Shown here: positions 53,907 to 63,727 of the stretch, in pieces
Position numbering within the stretch: position 1 is the stretch's first letter
Layout: each line of letters opens with the position of its first letter
DNA from: Neoaliturus tenellus
Taxonomy: Eukaryota; Arthropoda; Insecta; Hemiptera; Cicadellidae
DNA: 64,000 bases
Direction of reading: 5' to 3'
Assembly (NCBI GenBank): GCA_030545055.2
Contig: CM061533.1
Location: 42,994,614 to 43,058,613 of the forward strand
Program-made: the position numbers and the translations under genes
The notes under the pieces: generated by a model
Seen by the model: only the letters and a program-made list of their open reading frames with translations
Databases searched by the model: none
What the model was told of the DNA's origin: nothing

Positions 53907-56900
53907 AAAATTTTAATGACTATTATTTTTGGTCTCTGGGCACCTCAAAACGAAAAAGTAACATGGTCCCGGCGGTCCCGGGCTTAGGTCTTACCATGAG
54001 ACCTACGGTAATAGCTTATTCCCTATGGGAAATTCGCTAAAAGTATCATGGTCCCGGGCTTAAATCTTACCGTGACTAATAGCGTATTCCTGACAGGTAA
54101 ATTCGCTAAAAACAGCATAAATTCATCTTAGAACAATATGGAATCGAACCAAGACTTCCCAAAATTGAGATACTCTTATATTATAGTAATTTGTGTTCCA
54201 GACTGAGCAGTTCACAGTATTGATGGTGGATATGGGACCGGAAGGCAAAGGGCCTGCCCACCTGCAGTGGATGGTCACCAATGTCACAGTGAGTATGTTT
54301 ATAACATGCATTCACACATTATACACAAACATTGAAAATGTCATATTGTCCAGAGATAAAAAAAAAAACTTAATTGAACCATTCAATGACATAGGAGAAA
54401 GATTGGTATGGTTGCACTCCATTATTTGCCATTAAAAAATAACTCCTTGTGTCACTTAAGAGAAAAGGAACTTAACCTATGTCAACATATCAAATCAAAT
54501 CAAAATCTCTTTATTTACAAAGCATAAAGATTTGTAATAGTGTCAAATGTTTACAATTTCATGTTCTTCATTAGTGTGGAGGTGGAAGAACATGTCCCTC
54601 CATTGCATAAATTCGTCCAGGGAGTAGAATGGGTTCTTTGACAGCTATGAAAGGGCTGTCGAATGGGGTCTGTTGGGTTCTTTGATGGGTTCGTTGGTGA
54701 GGGCTGTCTTCAGTTTCTTCCCTGTTTGTCTTCTCACGTCCTCCGAGAGCAGATTATGGAGTTTTCTGCCGGTTTCCTCTCAAACACGCACTGTGGTGGA
54801 GTGGTAGCTGGTACATGGTGGCATGCCTGGTGTTATGGCAGTGGATGTCTGTTCCTTTTATAAGGGGTTTCCCATCCTCATAGAGGATCTTGTACCTCTC
54901 TGATGTACAATGTGACAACAGTCAGGATGGTTAGTTCAGCAAAAGTTTGCCTGCAGCTTTCCCTACAGTCAAGACCCTTGATAAGGCAGATGGCCCTTTT
55001 CTGAAGGTGGACAATACGTTGTAAATTTCCAGCTGTAGTTCTTCCCCAGGCTGCGAGGCCATATGTCGAGTGGGACTCAAATAGAGCATGGTACACGGTC
55101 TTCGTTGTTTCTTCATTGCTGGAGTGTTTAATTCTTTTCAGGACATAAAGACCAGTGTTGAGTTTTCTGGACAAAGTGTCAATGTGGTGGTTCCATGATA
55201 TTTGAGCCTCAATAGTTACACCAATGAATTTAGTGTAGTCTTCAATTTCCACATCAGGCAGTGTTTGTGTGACGTCCTGTTTATTACCAAATGTCACCTG
55301 CTTTGTTTTGCTTGAGTTCACCGCTAGCTTGTTGTTATAACAGAATTGATATGCCATATTAAGTGCAATAAATGAGTCCACAACCAGGTCTTCTGGGGTC
55401 TTGGCTGAAAGTAGCAGAGTTGTGTCGTCGGCATATATCAGATGTGAGCAGTAGGCTTCCAGGTGTTGAGGCAGGTCATCAGAAATAGGATGAAAAGCAC
55501 TGGACCTAGAACTGATCCTTGTGACACTCCTCTGCATACTGGGCAATGGTTTTGAAGTTGCATTCTGGGTGGTTCCTTTAAAGCTGTGTTTTATTCCTAC
55601 TATTTGTTGTCGTCCTTCTAAATAGCTTTAAAACCAATCGTTTACCTGTCCTTTTATACCTACTTTTTCGAGTTTATGGAGAATCAAGTCATGACCTAGG
55701 CAATCAAATGTTTTACTGAAGTCAAGCATTATGGCTGTCACAAAGTAATTTTTTTCTAAGTTGTCTATTGCGAATTCACCAAGCTCCATGATTGGAAAAT
55801 GCCCTTGCATTAACTATAGGTTTATGACTGAGACAAGAGGTTTTATTAGGGCACCACTGCAGTGTTTTAAGATTTTTGCTGATATTTCATCCACACCTGC
55901 TGATGTTTTAGGCTTCAAGCTGTTTATTATGTTTCTGATTTCATTTTTATCAGTAGGAGGTAGGTAATGGAGGTCACTGATTGTGGGGGGCAAAGCTTGT
56001 GCTTTTTCAGTCTTTGCGGGTTTTTATTTAGAGTTTGTTGCGCTATGTTTGTAAAAAAACTCATTGAAAAAATTGGCGATTTTATCTGGATCATTGACTG
56101 TGTTTCCATTTACTGTGAATGCTGGAAGTGAATTTACTGTTTTGTTGCCTTTATCATTGTTTATGACTTGCCAGACTGCTTTGGATTTATTTTCAGCTCT
56201 TTGGATGTAATCTGCTGACTCTTTGCGCCTATGTATTTTAAGCCATATCTTTTTTCACTTCTACCATGACGCTTTTATCTTTTTCATCAACAGTCATGTT
56301 GTACGTTTCAAGATGTGCTAGATTTCAGGTCCAATGCTCTTTTATCTGCAAAGTTTTTAGTTTTATGTTTCTTTGATCTAATTTTCTTTATGGGGCACGC
56401 TATATCCATTACTTCTTTGATAGTATACAAAAAGCTATCATAGGCTTGGTCTGTACACTGGGCACTTGTGACCTTATCCCAGTTCTTGTTTTCAAGGATT
56501 TACTTGAGATTGTTGAGGTTTTCGTGGTTTAATATTCTGCCAATGGAATTTTGTTTAGATTTGGAGGGTTGACTGACTTGTATTATGCTTAGTTGAGCTG
56601 TGGGATCAGATATTCCAGTACTAATAACTATTGCAGACAAATGTTGTTTTTCAATGTTAGAGCATACGATATCGATGAATTTCTGAGAAGTGGGGGTTAT
56701 CCTAGTAGGGGGGAGTGGGAGCCTTGAGATGTTGTGGCTGGCAAGAGTGTCATTTTTCTCTCTTGACTTGGTGTCATGTTTGAGACTATTCACATTTATG
56801 TCCCCTACATTTATGGTAGAATGTTTTTCTGCTTTTTCAATTGCTGTTGAGAGTATGTTGAGAGCCTCATCCAGTTGGTCCACCCTGGCGGTGGTCAGAG

Positions 56901-59900
56901 GTTTTTTTCAGTTTTTGAGAACAGGTTTGGCTGGCTCCTGTGGTTGTATTGGTACTTTGTGTGGTCTTGGTGGTGGTCAGATGTTTGTTCAGTTTTTGTA
57001 TACAGGTTTGGCTGGCTCCTGTGGTTGTATCGGTACTTTGTGTGGTCTTCGTGGTGGTCAGATGTTTGTTCACTTTTTGTTTACAGGTTTGGCTGGCTCC
57101 TGTGGTTGTATCGGTACTTTGTGTGGTCTTGGTGTGGTCAGATGTTTGTTCAGTTTTTGTTTACAGGTTTGGCTGGCTCCTGTGGTTGTATTGGTACTTT
57201 GTGTGGTCTTGGTGGTGGTCAGATGTTTGTTCACTTTTTGTTTACAGGTTTGGCTGGCTCCTGTGGTTGTATTGGTACTTTGTGTGGTCTTGGTGGTGGT
57301 CAGATGTTTGTTCAGTTTTTGTTTACAGGTTTGGCTGGCTCCTGTGGTTGTATTGGTACTTTGTGTGGTCTTGGTGGTGGTCAGATGTTTGTTCACTTTT
57401 TGTTTACAGGTTTGGCTGGCTCCTGTGGTTGTATTGGTACTTTGTGTGGTCTTGGTGGTGGTCAGATGTTTGTTCACTTTTTGTTTACAGGTTTGGCTGG
57501 CTCCTGTGGTTGTATTGGTACTTTGTGTGGTCTTGGTGGTGGTCAGATGTTTGTTCACTTTTTGTTTACAGGTTTGGCTGGCTCCTGTGGTTGTATTGGT
57601 ACTTTGTGTGGTCTTGGTGGTGGTCAGATGTTTGTTCACTTTTTGTTTACAGGTTTGGCTGGCTCCTGTGGTTGTATTGGTACTTTGTGTGGTCTTGGTG
57701 GTGGTCAGATGTTTGTTCACTTTTTGTTTACAGGTTTGGCTGGCTCCTGTGGTTGTATCGGTACTTTGTGTGGTCTTGGTGTGGTCAGATGTTTGTTCAC
57801 TTTTTGTTTACAGGTTTGGCTGGCTCCTGTGGTTGTATTGGTACTTTGTGTGGTCTTGGTGGTGGTCAGATGTTTGTTCAGTTTTTGTATACAGGTTTGG
57901 CTGGCTCCTGAGGTTGTTTCTTGGTCGTGGTTGAAGTTCGTGGTGGTTGGATAATGATTCAGTTTTTTTAGGCAGATTTGGCGGGGTCCTGTAGTTGTGT
58001 TGTAACTGTTTGTTATGTCCATAAGGGCTCTCAAATGTTTTCTTGCTGTTTGCTCTGTTCAAATAGTTTGACAACTAAATCATTGCAGTTTAGTTTCACA
58101 TTTTGTATCTTTTTGTTATCCGAGCTTATGTGATCTTCTAATGTTTTTACTTTATTTTTTAAACTAAGTTTTAATTTTCTAGAGTACCAATGGTTTTTGT
58201 TGCATAAGGTTTTCACGTCTAAGTCGGAATAATTTTTCTTTAATTGCAGAGTTTGTTGACATTAAGCTGTTTAATTTATCCACGTAGTGACTTCTTTCGT
58301 TGTCGACTAGTGTATTATGTTCATCTATGCGTTCTTGGTTTGCGTTAAGTTTCCCTTTTAGTTGATGGATTTCTTCCTTAAGTGTTGAATTAACTTGTGT
58401 GAGTTTCTTTAAAGTGTCTCCTTTTTTATTCATCTTTTCTTCAAGTTCTGATAAGTATTTTGTGATTTTTCAAATTTGCGGTCTCATGCGAAGTAGGAAA
58501 TTCGCAAAAAATCAAAGCTTCCCATTATTTCATTTATTTTTCATTATATTTATTATTTTATGTACCTAAAAAGAGTACATATAGTTTCCATATGTTTATT
58601 TCCAATTCTTGTGATTTATTAAGCCTTCATTTGTACCACAGCAAAGTCAGAAACAACTATGTACTGATATTGCATCAGTAGAACGGAAGGAGCTTACAGT
58701 GAGATTTAGCTGTAAGTGAGTCAGCTTTTATAAACTGGCCTCTCCAGTGACTGACGACACATGTTTACATGGCGCTAGACGCTGCCATCCAGTGGCTAGA
58801 AACCTCCACTGGAACGCCAGCTGGCAGCGTGTAAATCAGCCTTAAGAAGTACTCTTTAAATAAGGGAACAAAACTAACGTCCAGCTTTACTCTGTAATAC
58901 TTAAAAGCTGATTTAGATGCTATGCCAGCTGACGTTTCCAGTCACTGGACGCCAGCAACTAGCGCCATGTAAACAGGCTTCGCCAGTCACTGGACGCCAG
59001 CAACTATAGCGCCATGTAAACAGGCTTCGCCAGTCACTGGACGCCAGCAACTAGCGCCATGTAAACAGGCTTCGCCAGTCACTGGACGCCAGCAACTAGC
59101 GCCATGTAAACAGGCTTCGCCAGTCACTGGACGCCAGCAACTAGCGCCATGTAAACAGGCTTCGCCAGTCACTGGACGCCAGCAACTAGCGCCATGTAAA
59201 CAGGCTTCGCCAGTCACTGGAGAGGCCAGTTAGCTCTGTCCTGCCAGTAGCTGGAAGCGCCAGCAGAACAAAAGTTTTGAGACTGGTGCCAGTTGCTGAC
59301 TGGTATTGTGTAAACATACTTGAATTTTAACAGCTGATTGTTATATACAAAATAAAAACCCACAATATTCCAGTAGCTGGCAACGTGTAAACAGACACAT
59401 TGTTGAAGCGCCAGATCCAACTGACGTTCCAGTCACCGCTTACCAGTGCCTTTCCAGTCAAATCTCAACTGGCATGCCAGCTACTGGGCTTAAGTGAAAC
59501 CATAAATGATACATTTTTTAATTATTGATCTTATAATAAAAATAACAACATATAGGTTAGGTCTAATACATTACTTTTGTTGTTTGTTATAGGTTGATTC
59601 CTTACGGAACTACCACACGATTCCCCCAAACAACTTATTAGCTGGTAAGGGTTGCTTCACTGAAAAAAGCTAGTTGGTAGAGTTAGCCATACCTGTTTTA
59701 TATAGGTATAGTAAATATTTATTTTTAGTAAAAATATGTTTGGTTCTCACAGTCTTTTTACACTTTGGAAAAGTGGTACTTGTTTGTTATACATAAGCTA
59801 CTATTTTTGAGGTAGTTTTGAACTGGGGTCTTTAAAAATGCATCAATTGATAGACAGTCAAATTATATACTGAACACTGAGTGAAAATTTCATGTATCTA

Positions 59901-62900
59901 AGTTTTACAGTTTTTAGTTCTGCTTGCTTAATTTCAGTCACCGATGATCGCAGCGAACACATCTCCACCCAAGTCACCCAAGGTTAGTTACAATGACAAA
60001 TGCTAAGGAAGTTGAAAATATCATAAACAGTTTAAAGCCAAAATCTTCTGCTGGTATTGATGAATTCTCATCCAAAATGGTAAAACACTGCATGGACGAA
60101 CTCATTGCTCCTTTAGTCAGCATAATAAATAAATCACTTGAAAAGGGTGAATTCCCCTCAACACTGAAAACTAGCAAAGTATACCCTAAACACAAAAAAG
60201 GTTCAACTACAGAGCTCCAAAATTACAGACCAATAACTCTAGTCTCCACCTTTTCCAAAATCATAGAAAAAATCGTTCTTGCCAGACTTATGAAACACCT
60301 AACACAACATGGCTTGCTAACTGGAAAACAACATGGCTTCCTAAAAACTAAATCTACTACCACGGCTCTAACAGACTTAATTGAATTTGTTATTGAACAA
60401 ATTGATAATGAACAGTTTGTTTCTGCTATATTCTTGGACTATAGCAAAGCGTTCGACTGCCTCGGACATAAACTGCTGTGTAGCAAGCTGGAGAGCCTGG
60501 GAGTGACTGGCTTGGCTAATAAATGGTTTAAAAGTTATCTTGAAGGCCGCACACAAGTTGTTGAGCTACAACACTCAATAAAAAACCAGGTACACACTTA
60601 TCGCTCCAAAGCTCAACCACTGACAAGAGGAGTACCTCAGGGATCTGTCTTGGGCCCAATACTCTTCATTTTACTAACAAACGATTTCCCAAATGAAATG
60701 CTGACTCAAAACACAACCACAGTAATGTATGCAGACGACACTACCCTTTTAATCAGCAACAATACTACAGATGAACATTCACTAAGCATAAAAAGGGCCA
60801 TGAATATTGCAATAGAATATTGTGGGAAAAATGATCTGGCCATTAATCCATCCAAGACAACCCAGATGCACTTTTCAACAAAGAAAGACATAGTAAAAAA
60901 TGCAGCAGATCTCACAGAAGCAACTCAGACCAAATTCCTCGGCATTACGCTTGATTGCAAGTTGACCTGGACCGAACACATAAATGCGTTGTGCAAAAAA
61001 ATCAGCACAAGTATTTATGTTGTTCGAAGAGTGAAGTGGATTGCAGGACTAGCTGCAGCTAAAACTGCCTATTTCTCACTAGTAGAATCCCACATCCGCT
61101 ATGGTCTACTAGTGTGGGGAGGAACATCATCACAAAACATGAACCGGATCCTCCTCCTGCAGAAGAAAGCTGTCAGAATCCTCGCCAACCTTGCACCATG
61201 CCAAACCTGCAGACAGGCATTTCAGGACCTCGAAATGATGACAGTTGTATCTCTGTACATTCAAGAAAGTATCCTGCATGTGGACAAAATACAACCACCA
61301 AGGAACAGAGACTTCCATTCATACAACACCCGTCACGGTTCAAGGTTCAACTTGCCAGTCCACCGTACGACTCTTGCAGAGAAAAAACCATCATACAGCG
61401 GCTGCAAGCTACGAAACCACCTACCTGCATCCATGAGAGACCTTACTGGGAACAACCTCAAGACGGAGTTGAAGATATGGCTGACGGTAAGACCTTTCTA
61501 CACCCTGGATGAATTTCTTGAGAGGAGAGAAGACCTACTGTAAACCAACAATCAACCAATTTTAAAACAAACCACTTGACACTATTGTAATTCTTGAAGA
61601 ATTGTATAATAAAGATATTTTTGACTTTGACTTTGACTTTGACTTTGACTACACGTACCCAGTAAAGCGTATTCAAATTCAAATTCAAATTCAAATCAAT
61701 CTTTATTCAAAACATACAAAAATATGTACATGAATGCGTCATTGTTGTAAAAAAATACTTATTGTCTACAACTAAAGCTAATATTTACAATAATAAGCCA
61801 CTTTATTTGTTATGGTTCCATAAATTCTTCAATACTATAAAATTCACAATCAATTAAGAATCTCTTTAGTATAGCACACAGAAGCTGTTAGGTTATGTTT
61901 TTTACTGATTTAAAGGTCAGGAATAATTTCAAAAGTTATTCATAGTGAAAATAACACACACAGTTAATCACTAGACAAATCAACTGTGGCTATCCAGAGT
62001 GGTGGAAGGGATCTTCCGTCAAAACGACCTGACTTTATTTTTAGCTGTCTAGACGGTCGGACATATGACATATCACTACCAAGTGATTTGTTTTGAGATA
62101 GTTAAGTATTTCTGACCTACGTATCAATAACAAATGTAACCTAACCACCGTAGTGTGCTGTACACTGGGCTGAGTGCGTGTAGCTGGCCCTTTGTTGAAG
62201 CCACAAACAGAAGATGCGTTCACTGCCGTCATCAGTGACATGGGTAACTTTAAACATTTAGAACTCAAAAACCGCAAAATATAGAAGTGTGAATTTTTCA
62301 CACAATGTTCAGTAAATAACTCTCTTTCTTTCGATTAATGTGATTTTTAAGACCCCGGTTCAAAATAACATAAAAAAGTAGCTGGCTAATGTATTAAGAA
62401 AAGATTAATAAAAATTCAGAGTGTACAGTAGAGTTAAGTACTGTTTTCTAGTGTGTTTAATATTTTGGTGTGAATATTTTTACAACCGTTTTGCTTTTAA
62501 AGTAAGAAGGTAATAACAGAAAATTATTTAGAAAACATCAATCTGTACCCTATTTCTTGTTTAAAGTTTTGTGTTGTGATGGTTAGTTTATGTGATCATT
62601 TAAGAATTGTGGGTATTTTCGATTCCTGATTACTAAAACTACGAGTAAGTTCATGACACTTCGAGATCTAAAATTCAAGCAAATCTCCAAAAATGTTTTT
62701 TTTTTATTTGAATATGACACATCAATTGGTCTACACACTGGTTATCGAGGGTAAGACAAGAGTATGATTGTTCTCTACAGATGAACAAACTATGTTGATA
62801 CTTTAAAAATTAACTTTTTGAAGCATACCTATCTTTTCTACCAATACCAATACCATCTTTATACTAATGAAATAATTTTCAGATTACAAACAGCCCCTAA

Positions 62901-63727
62901 TAATGCAAGGGACGTATCATCGAACTCTAGTCCAGATTCTGGTCTTCCGACACCACAACGTGCTGAGAGTGCCATTTGGTGAACTATGGGTCAAGCAGAC
63001 AAGGAACTTTTCTCTCAGGTAGAGTAAAATTTAACACACAAAATTATTAAGCGTAATTTTTTTATAACAGAGCATTGAGAGGTAAATGTTTGGTTACGTG
63101 CAAGGTAAAGCCCAGGACAGGAGTAATTGCAGCAAGTGCCGGAAAATAATTTTCGGTACAAGTTATGAATGATACTTTTTATCACGACGCAAAATCACTC
63201 ATTGTTGGATAGTAAAAACAGCTGATTCAAAGTATAAAAACCAAGGGTAAAGAAACAATATTGCGCGTGAAAGAACTTATGCGCAAAGGAAAGTAAAATC
63301 AGCTGATAGGTTATCTCTTGCATTAAATTAGAGCTTGGGAAACAACTATTTTCTTTGATACCAGCTGTCATTGAAAGTAGCTTCTTTCTAAACGGAGTGA
63401 TGAAAAAACTTTTTCAAATTAGAATTTTTGATAGGAAGAATTAAAAAGGGTTAAAATACCATATTGTACATATTTTCAACCAAATTTTTTAATGTCAAGC
63501 AAAATTACCTTTGCTAAATATAAAAGTTGACACAATCTAACACTTTTTTTTAAAGATACAAATATTTGCATTTAAAATTGCCTATTGAAGTATGCCTAGA
63601 GAAAACAAGTCTTAATTTAATGTACCTAGAAGTTGTTGTAACAACAGTTGTTTCATTTTTCAGTGGCAAAAGATTACATTTTAAGAGGCTTCATCACCTT
63701 TGGCAAAACATCCATCGTACACTCTGA
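52458..63727 (+). CDS. Secreted PEBP-like protein, divergent (5 or 6 exons)
   Basis: Exons: 52458-52688, 54202-54288, 59593-59644, optionally 59938-59982, 62883-63018, 63664-63727. Phases agree with or without the optional exon (204 or 189 residues), and the size fits a PEBP with a signal peptide. The signal is MLLLVVGLTWCVSSVVG. PEBP traits: QFTVLMVDMGPE at the usual YTLVLTDPDAP place, LQWMVTNV for LHWLVVNI, GTYHRTLVQILVF for GTGLHRYVFLLY, and RNFSL for R..FS. The phosphate-pocket DPDxP motif is degraded, so ligand binding may be lost or changed. Such proteins are secreted phosphatidylethanolamine-binding relatives. The last exon is uncertain. Introns are full of LINEs. Confidence 0.7.
53040..54110 (-). 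repeat. Repeat family R, copy 4, in PEBP intron 1
   Basis: A full-length minus-strand copy: CAGCAGACCTGCGTACTCAG at the low end, internal units (AGTATGCAGGTATGCTGCCA, AGTATGTAGGTTTGCTGCCA), the TATATA core (53870-53915), and at the high end CCCATAGGGAATAAGC complement followed by a second, partial start unit up to 54110. It fills most of the intron between the first two PEBP coding exons. Confidence 0.75.
54202..54288 (+). CDS. PEBP-like gene, exon 2
   Basis: TGTTCCAG / GTGAGT, 29 codons, phase 0: TEQFTVLMVDMGPEGKGPAH then LQWMVTNVT. This is the family's core strand pair around the ligand pocket; Asp is kept, while the second Asp and the Arg of DPDxPxR are not. Confidence 0.82.
54878..55546 (-). 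pseudogene. Reverse transcriptase palm and thumb of the long LINE
   Basis: An open block holding LIYADDTTLLLSAKTPEDLV, FIGVTIEAQISWNHHIDTLS, HSTYGLAAWGRTTAG and LQKRAICLIKGLDCRESCRQ. Motif A lies in another frame upstream (55628-55810). The wording is parallel to the intact LINE ORF at 59993-61543 (SHIRYGLLVWGGTSS, CQTCRQAF), so the two are sister elements. Confidence 0.8.
56920..57920 (-). repeat. 81-bp minisatellite, about 12-13 units, protein-coding in a LINE
   Basis: The unit on the + strand runs GGTTTGGCTGGCTCCTGTGG to TTTTTGTTTACA, 81 bases, so all frames stay open. On the minus (LINE) strand it encodes 27 residues: NKHLTTTKTTQSTNTTTGAS then QTCKQKV. Units near 57132 and 57781 lack one base, shifting the frame. 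Neighbouring units are nearly identical, differing mainly at INTACT positions such as TTCACT/TTCAGT and TTTACA/TATACA. The + strand ORFs of 320-410 codons across it are shadows. Confidence 0.95.
58031..58433 (-). pseudogene. Coiled-coil (ORF1-like) part of the long LINE
   Basis: KLTQVNSTLKEEIHQLKGKL and EHNTLVDNERSHYVDKLNSL, then after a frame shift NKVKTLEDHISSDNKKIQNV and LVVKLFEQSKQQE. Heptads of Leu/Ile with Glu/Lys indicate a trimeric or dimeric coiled coil as in LINE ORF1 proteins. No RRM or CCHC zinc knuckle was seen. Confidence 0.5.
58735..59229. repeat. 45-bp minisatellite between 19-bp inverted repeats
   Basis: The outer inverted repeats CTGGCCTCTCCAGTGACTG (58735-58753) and its exact complement (59211-59229) enclose six tandem copies (58938-59208) of a 45-base unit starting CCAGTCACTGGACGCCAGCA; one copy has an extra TA. 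CCAG/CTGG words recur out to about 59490 (CCAGTAGCTGG and similar), suggesting an older repeat made of the same word. It lies in PEBP intron 2. Confidence 0.9.
59593..59644 (+). CDS. PEBP-like gene, exon 3
   Basis: GTTATAG / GTAAGG, 52 bases, phase 0 to 1: VDSLRNYHTIPPNNLLA plus one base. Small but bounded by good splice sites and in phase on both sides. Confidence 0.6.
59938..59982 (+). CDS. Doubtful optional exon at the LINE border
   Basis: TTTCAG / GTTAGT, 45 bases, phase 1 to 1, coding VTDDRSEHISTQVTQ. Being a multiple of three it can be skipped, and skipping gives a better PEBP spacing (LLAGDYKQPLIMQGTYHR, or A for G by junction). It directly abuts the truncated 5' end of the LINE at 59993, so it may be LINE or flanking sequence rather than an exon. 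Confidence 0.25.
59993..61543 (+). CDS. LINE reverse transcriptase, intact frame, 5'-truncated element
   Basis: A frame of 516 codons without damage. Fingers NYRPITLVSTFSKIIEKIVL (77-96), motif A IFLDYSKAFDCLGHKLL near 146-162, motif B RGVPQGSVLGPILF (212-225), catalytic MYADDTTLLI (245-254), FLGITLDCKLTWTEHI, thumb SHIRYGLLVWGG, HSYNTRHGSRFNLPVHR and the end FYTLDEFLERREDLL. The endonuclease is lacking because the insertion is truncated at about 59985. The first ATG aligns with internal sequence of its relative, so it is not the natural start. AATAAAG and a (TTTGAC)n tail follow. Sense to the PEBP-like gene, in its intron. Confidence 0.92.
   Translation: MTNAKEVENIINSLKPKSSAGIDEFSSKMVKHCMDELIAPLVSIINKSLEKGEFPSTLKTSKVYPKHKKGSTTELQNYRPITLVSTFSKIIEKIVLARLMKHLTQHGLLTGKQHGFLKTKSTTTALTDLIEFVIEQIDNEQFVSAIFLDYSKAFDCLGHKLLCSKLESLGVTGLANKWFKSYLEGRTQVVELQHSIKNQVHTYRSKAQPLTRGVPQGSVLGPILFILLTNDFPNEMLTQNTTTVMYADDTTLLISNNTTDEHSLSIKRAMNIAIEYCGKNDLAINPSKTTQMHFSTKKDIVKNAADLTEATQTKFLGITLDCKLTWTEHINALCKKISTSIYVVRRVKWIAGLAAAKTAYFSLVESHIRYGLLVWGGTSSQNMNRILLLQKKAVRILANLAPCQTCRQAFQDLEMMTVVSLYIQESILHVDKIQPPRNRDFHSYNTRHGSRFNLPVHRTTLAEKKPSYSGCKLRNHLPASMRDLTGNNLKTELKIWLTVRPFYTLDEFLERREDLL
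61618..61651 (+). repeat. (TTTGAC)n tail of the LINE
   Basis: About five units of TTTGAC close the LINE after AATAAAGATA. The next LINE end, on the other strand, begins within 25 bases. Confidence 0.9.
61672..61935 (-). pseudogene. LINE 3' fragment with (TTTGAA)n tail
   Basis: On the minus strand the last residues RFLIDCEFYSIEEFMEP and a stop (near 61865-61815) are followed by a 3' UTR, AATAAAGATTGA, and a TTTGAATTTGAATTTGAA tail at 61672-61698. FYSIEEF is the usual final block of the LINE clade seen at 4211 and 33428. The rest of the element is missing. The remaining part of the intron, 61940-62880, shows nothing I recognise. Confidence 0.65.
62883..63018 (+). CDS. PEBP-like gene, HR-motif exon
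   Basis: TTTTCAG / GTAGAG, 136 bases, phase 1 to 2: YKQPLIMQGTYHRTLVQILV, then FRHHNVLRVPFGELWVKQTR, then NFSL. GTYHR corresponds to the GxHRY motif of PEBP (Tyr replaced by Thr). Confidence 0.8.
63120..63430. mobile_element. MITE-like repeat, relative of 3345-3780
   Basis: It has GTTATGAATGATACTTTTTA then TCACG near one end and GGAGTGATGAAAAAACTTTT near the other, with CAGCTGATT words between, in the same order as the copy at 3345-3780. It lies in the last PEBP intron (63019-63663). Confidence 0.35.
63664..63727 (+). CDS. PEBP-like gene, presumed last exon (frame uncertain)
   Basis: After TTTTTCAG the phase-2 frame reads GKRLHFKRLHHLWQNIHRTL then TGA, which does not resemble a PEBP tail. 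A different frame, open to about 63854, reads VAKDYILRGFITFGKTS, which resembles the family's FAKKYNLGDPIAGNFF. The two differ by one base, so either the exon border or one base of sequence is off. Confidence 0.4.

Larger units (their letters stand above)
54488..58480 (-). mobile_element. Long LINE with coiled coil, minisatellite, endonuclease and RT (degraded)
   Basis: Read on the minus strand: a coiled-coil region (58433-58035; VNSTLKEEIHQLKGKLNANQ, LSLKNKVKTLEDHI), a Thr-rich tandem repeat (57920-56900), an endonuclease remnant (56880-56500; INVGDINVNSL, LPPTRITPTSQKFIDIV), the reverse transcriptase start IRNIINSLKPKTSAGVDEI (55945-55870), AIMLDFSKTFDCLGHDLIL (near 55735), HLIYADDTTLLLSAK (near 55430) and LSKNPFYSLDEF near 54610. 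It ends after AATAAAGA in a (TTGAT)n tail. It is broken by several stops and frameshifts but nearly complete, and is related to the intact copy at 59993-61543. It fills PEBP intron 2. Confidence 0.8.

Noticed and set aside
56690..57934. Three + strand ORFs of 320-410 codons (Trp/Phe/Val-rich repeats)
   Set aside because: They are shadows of the 81-bp minisatellite, whose period keeps every frame open. The LINE reads on the other strand, and endonuclease and coiled-coil parts flank it there.
56920..59208. Tandem repeats that might be taken for a CRISPR array
   Set aside because: Units follow each other without unique spacers, the genome is animal, and no cas gene is present.
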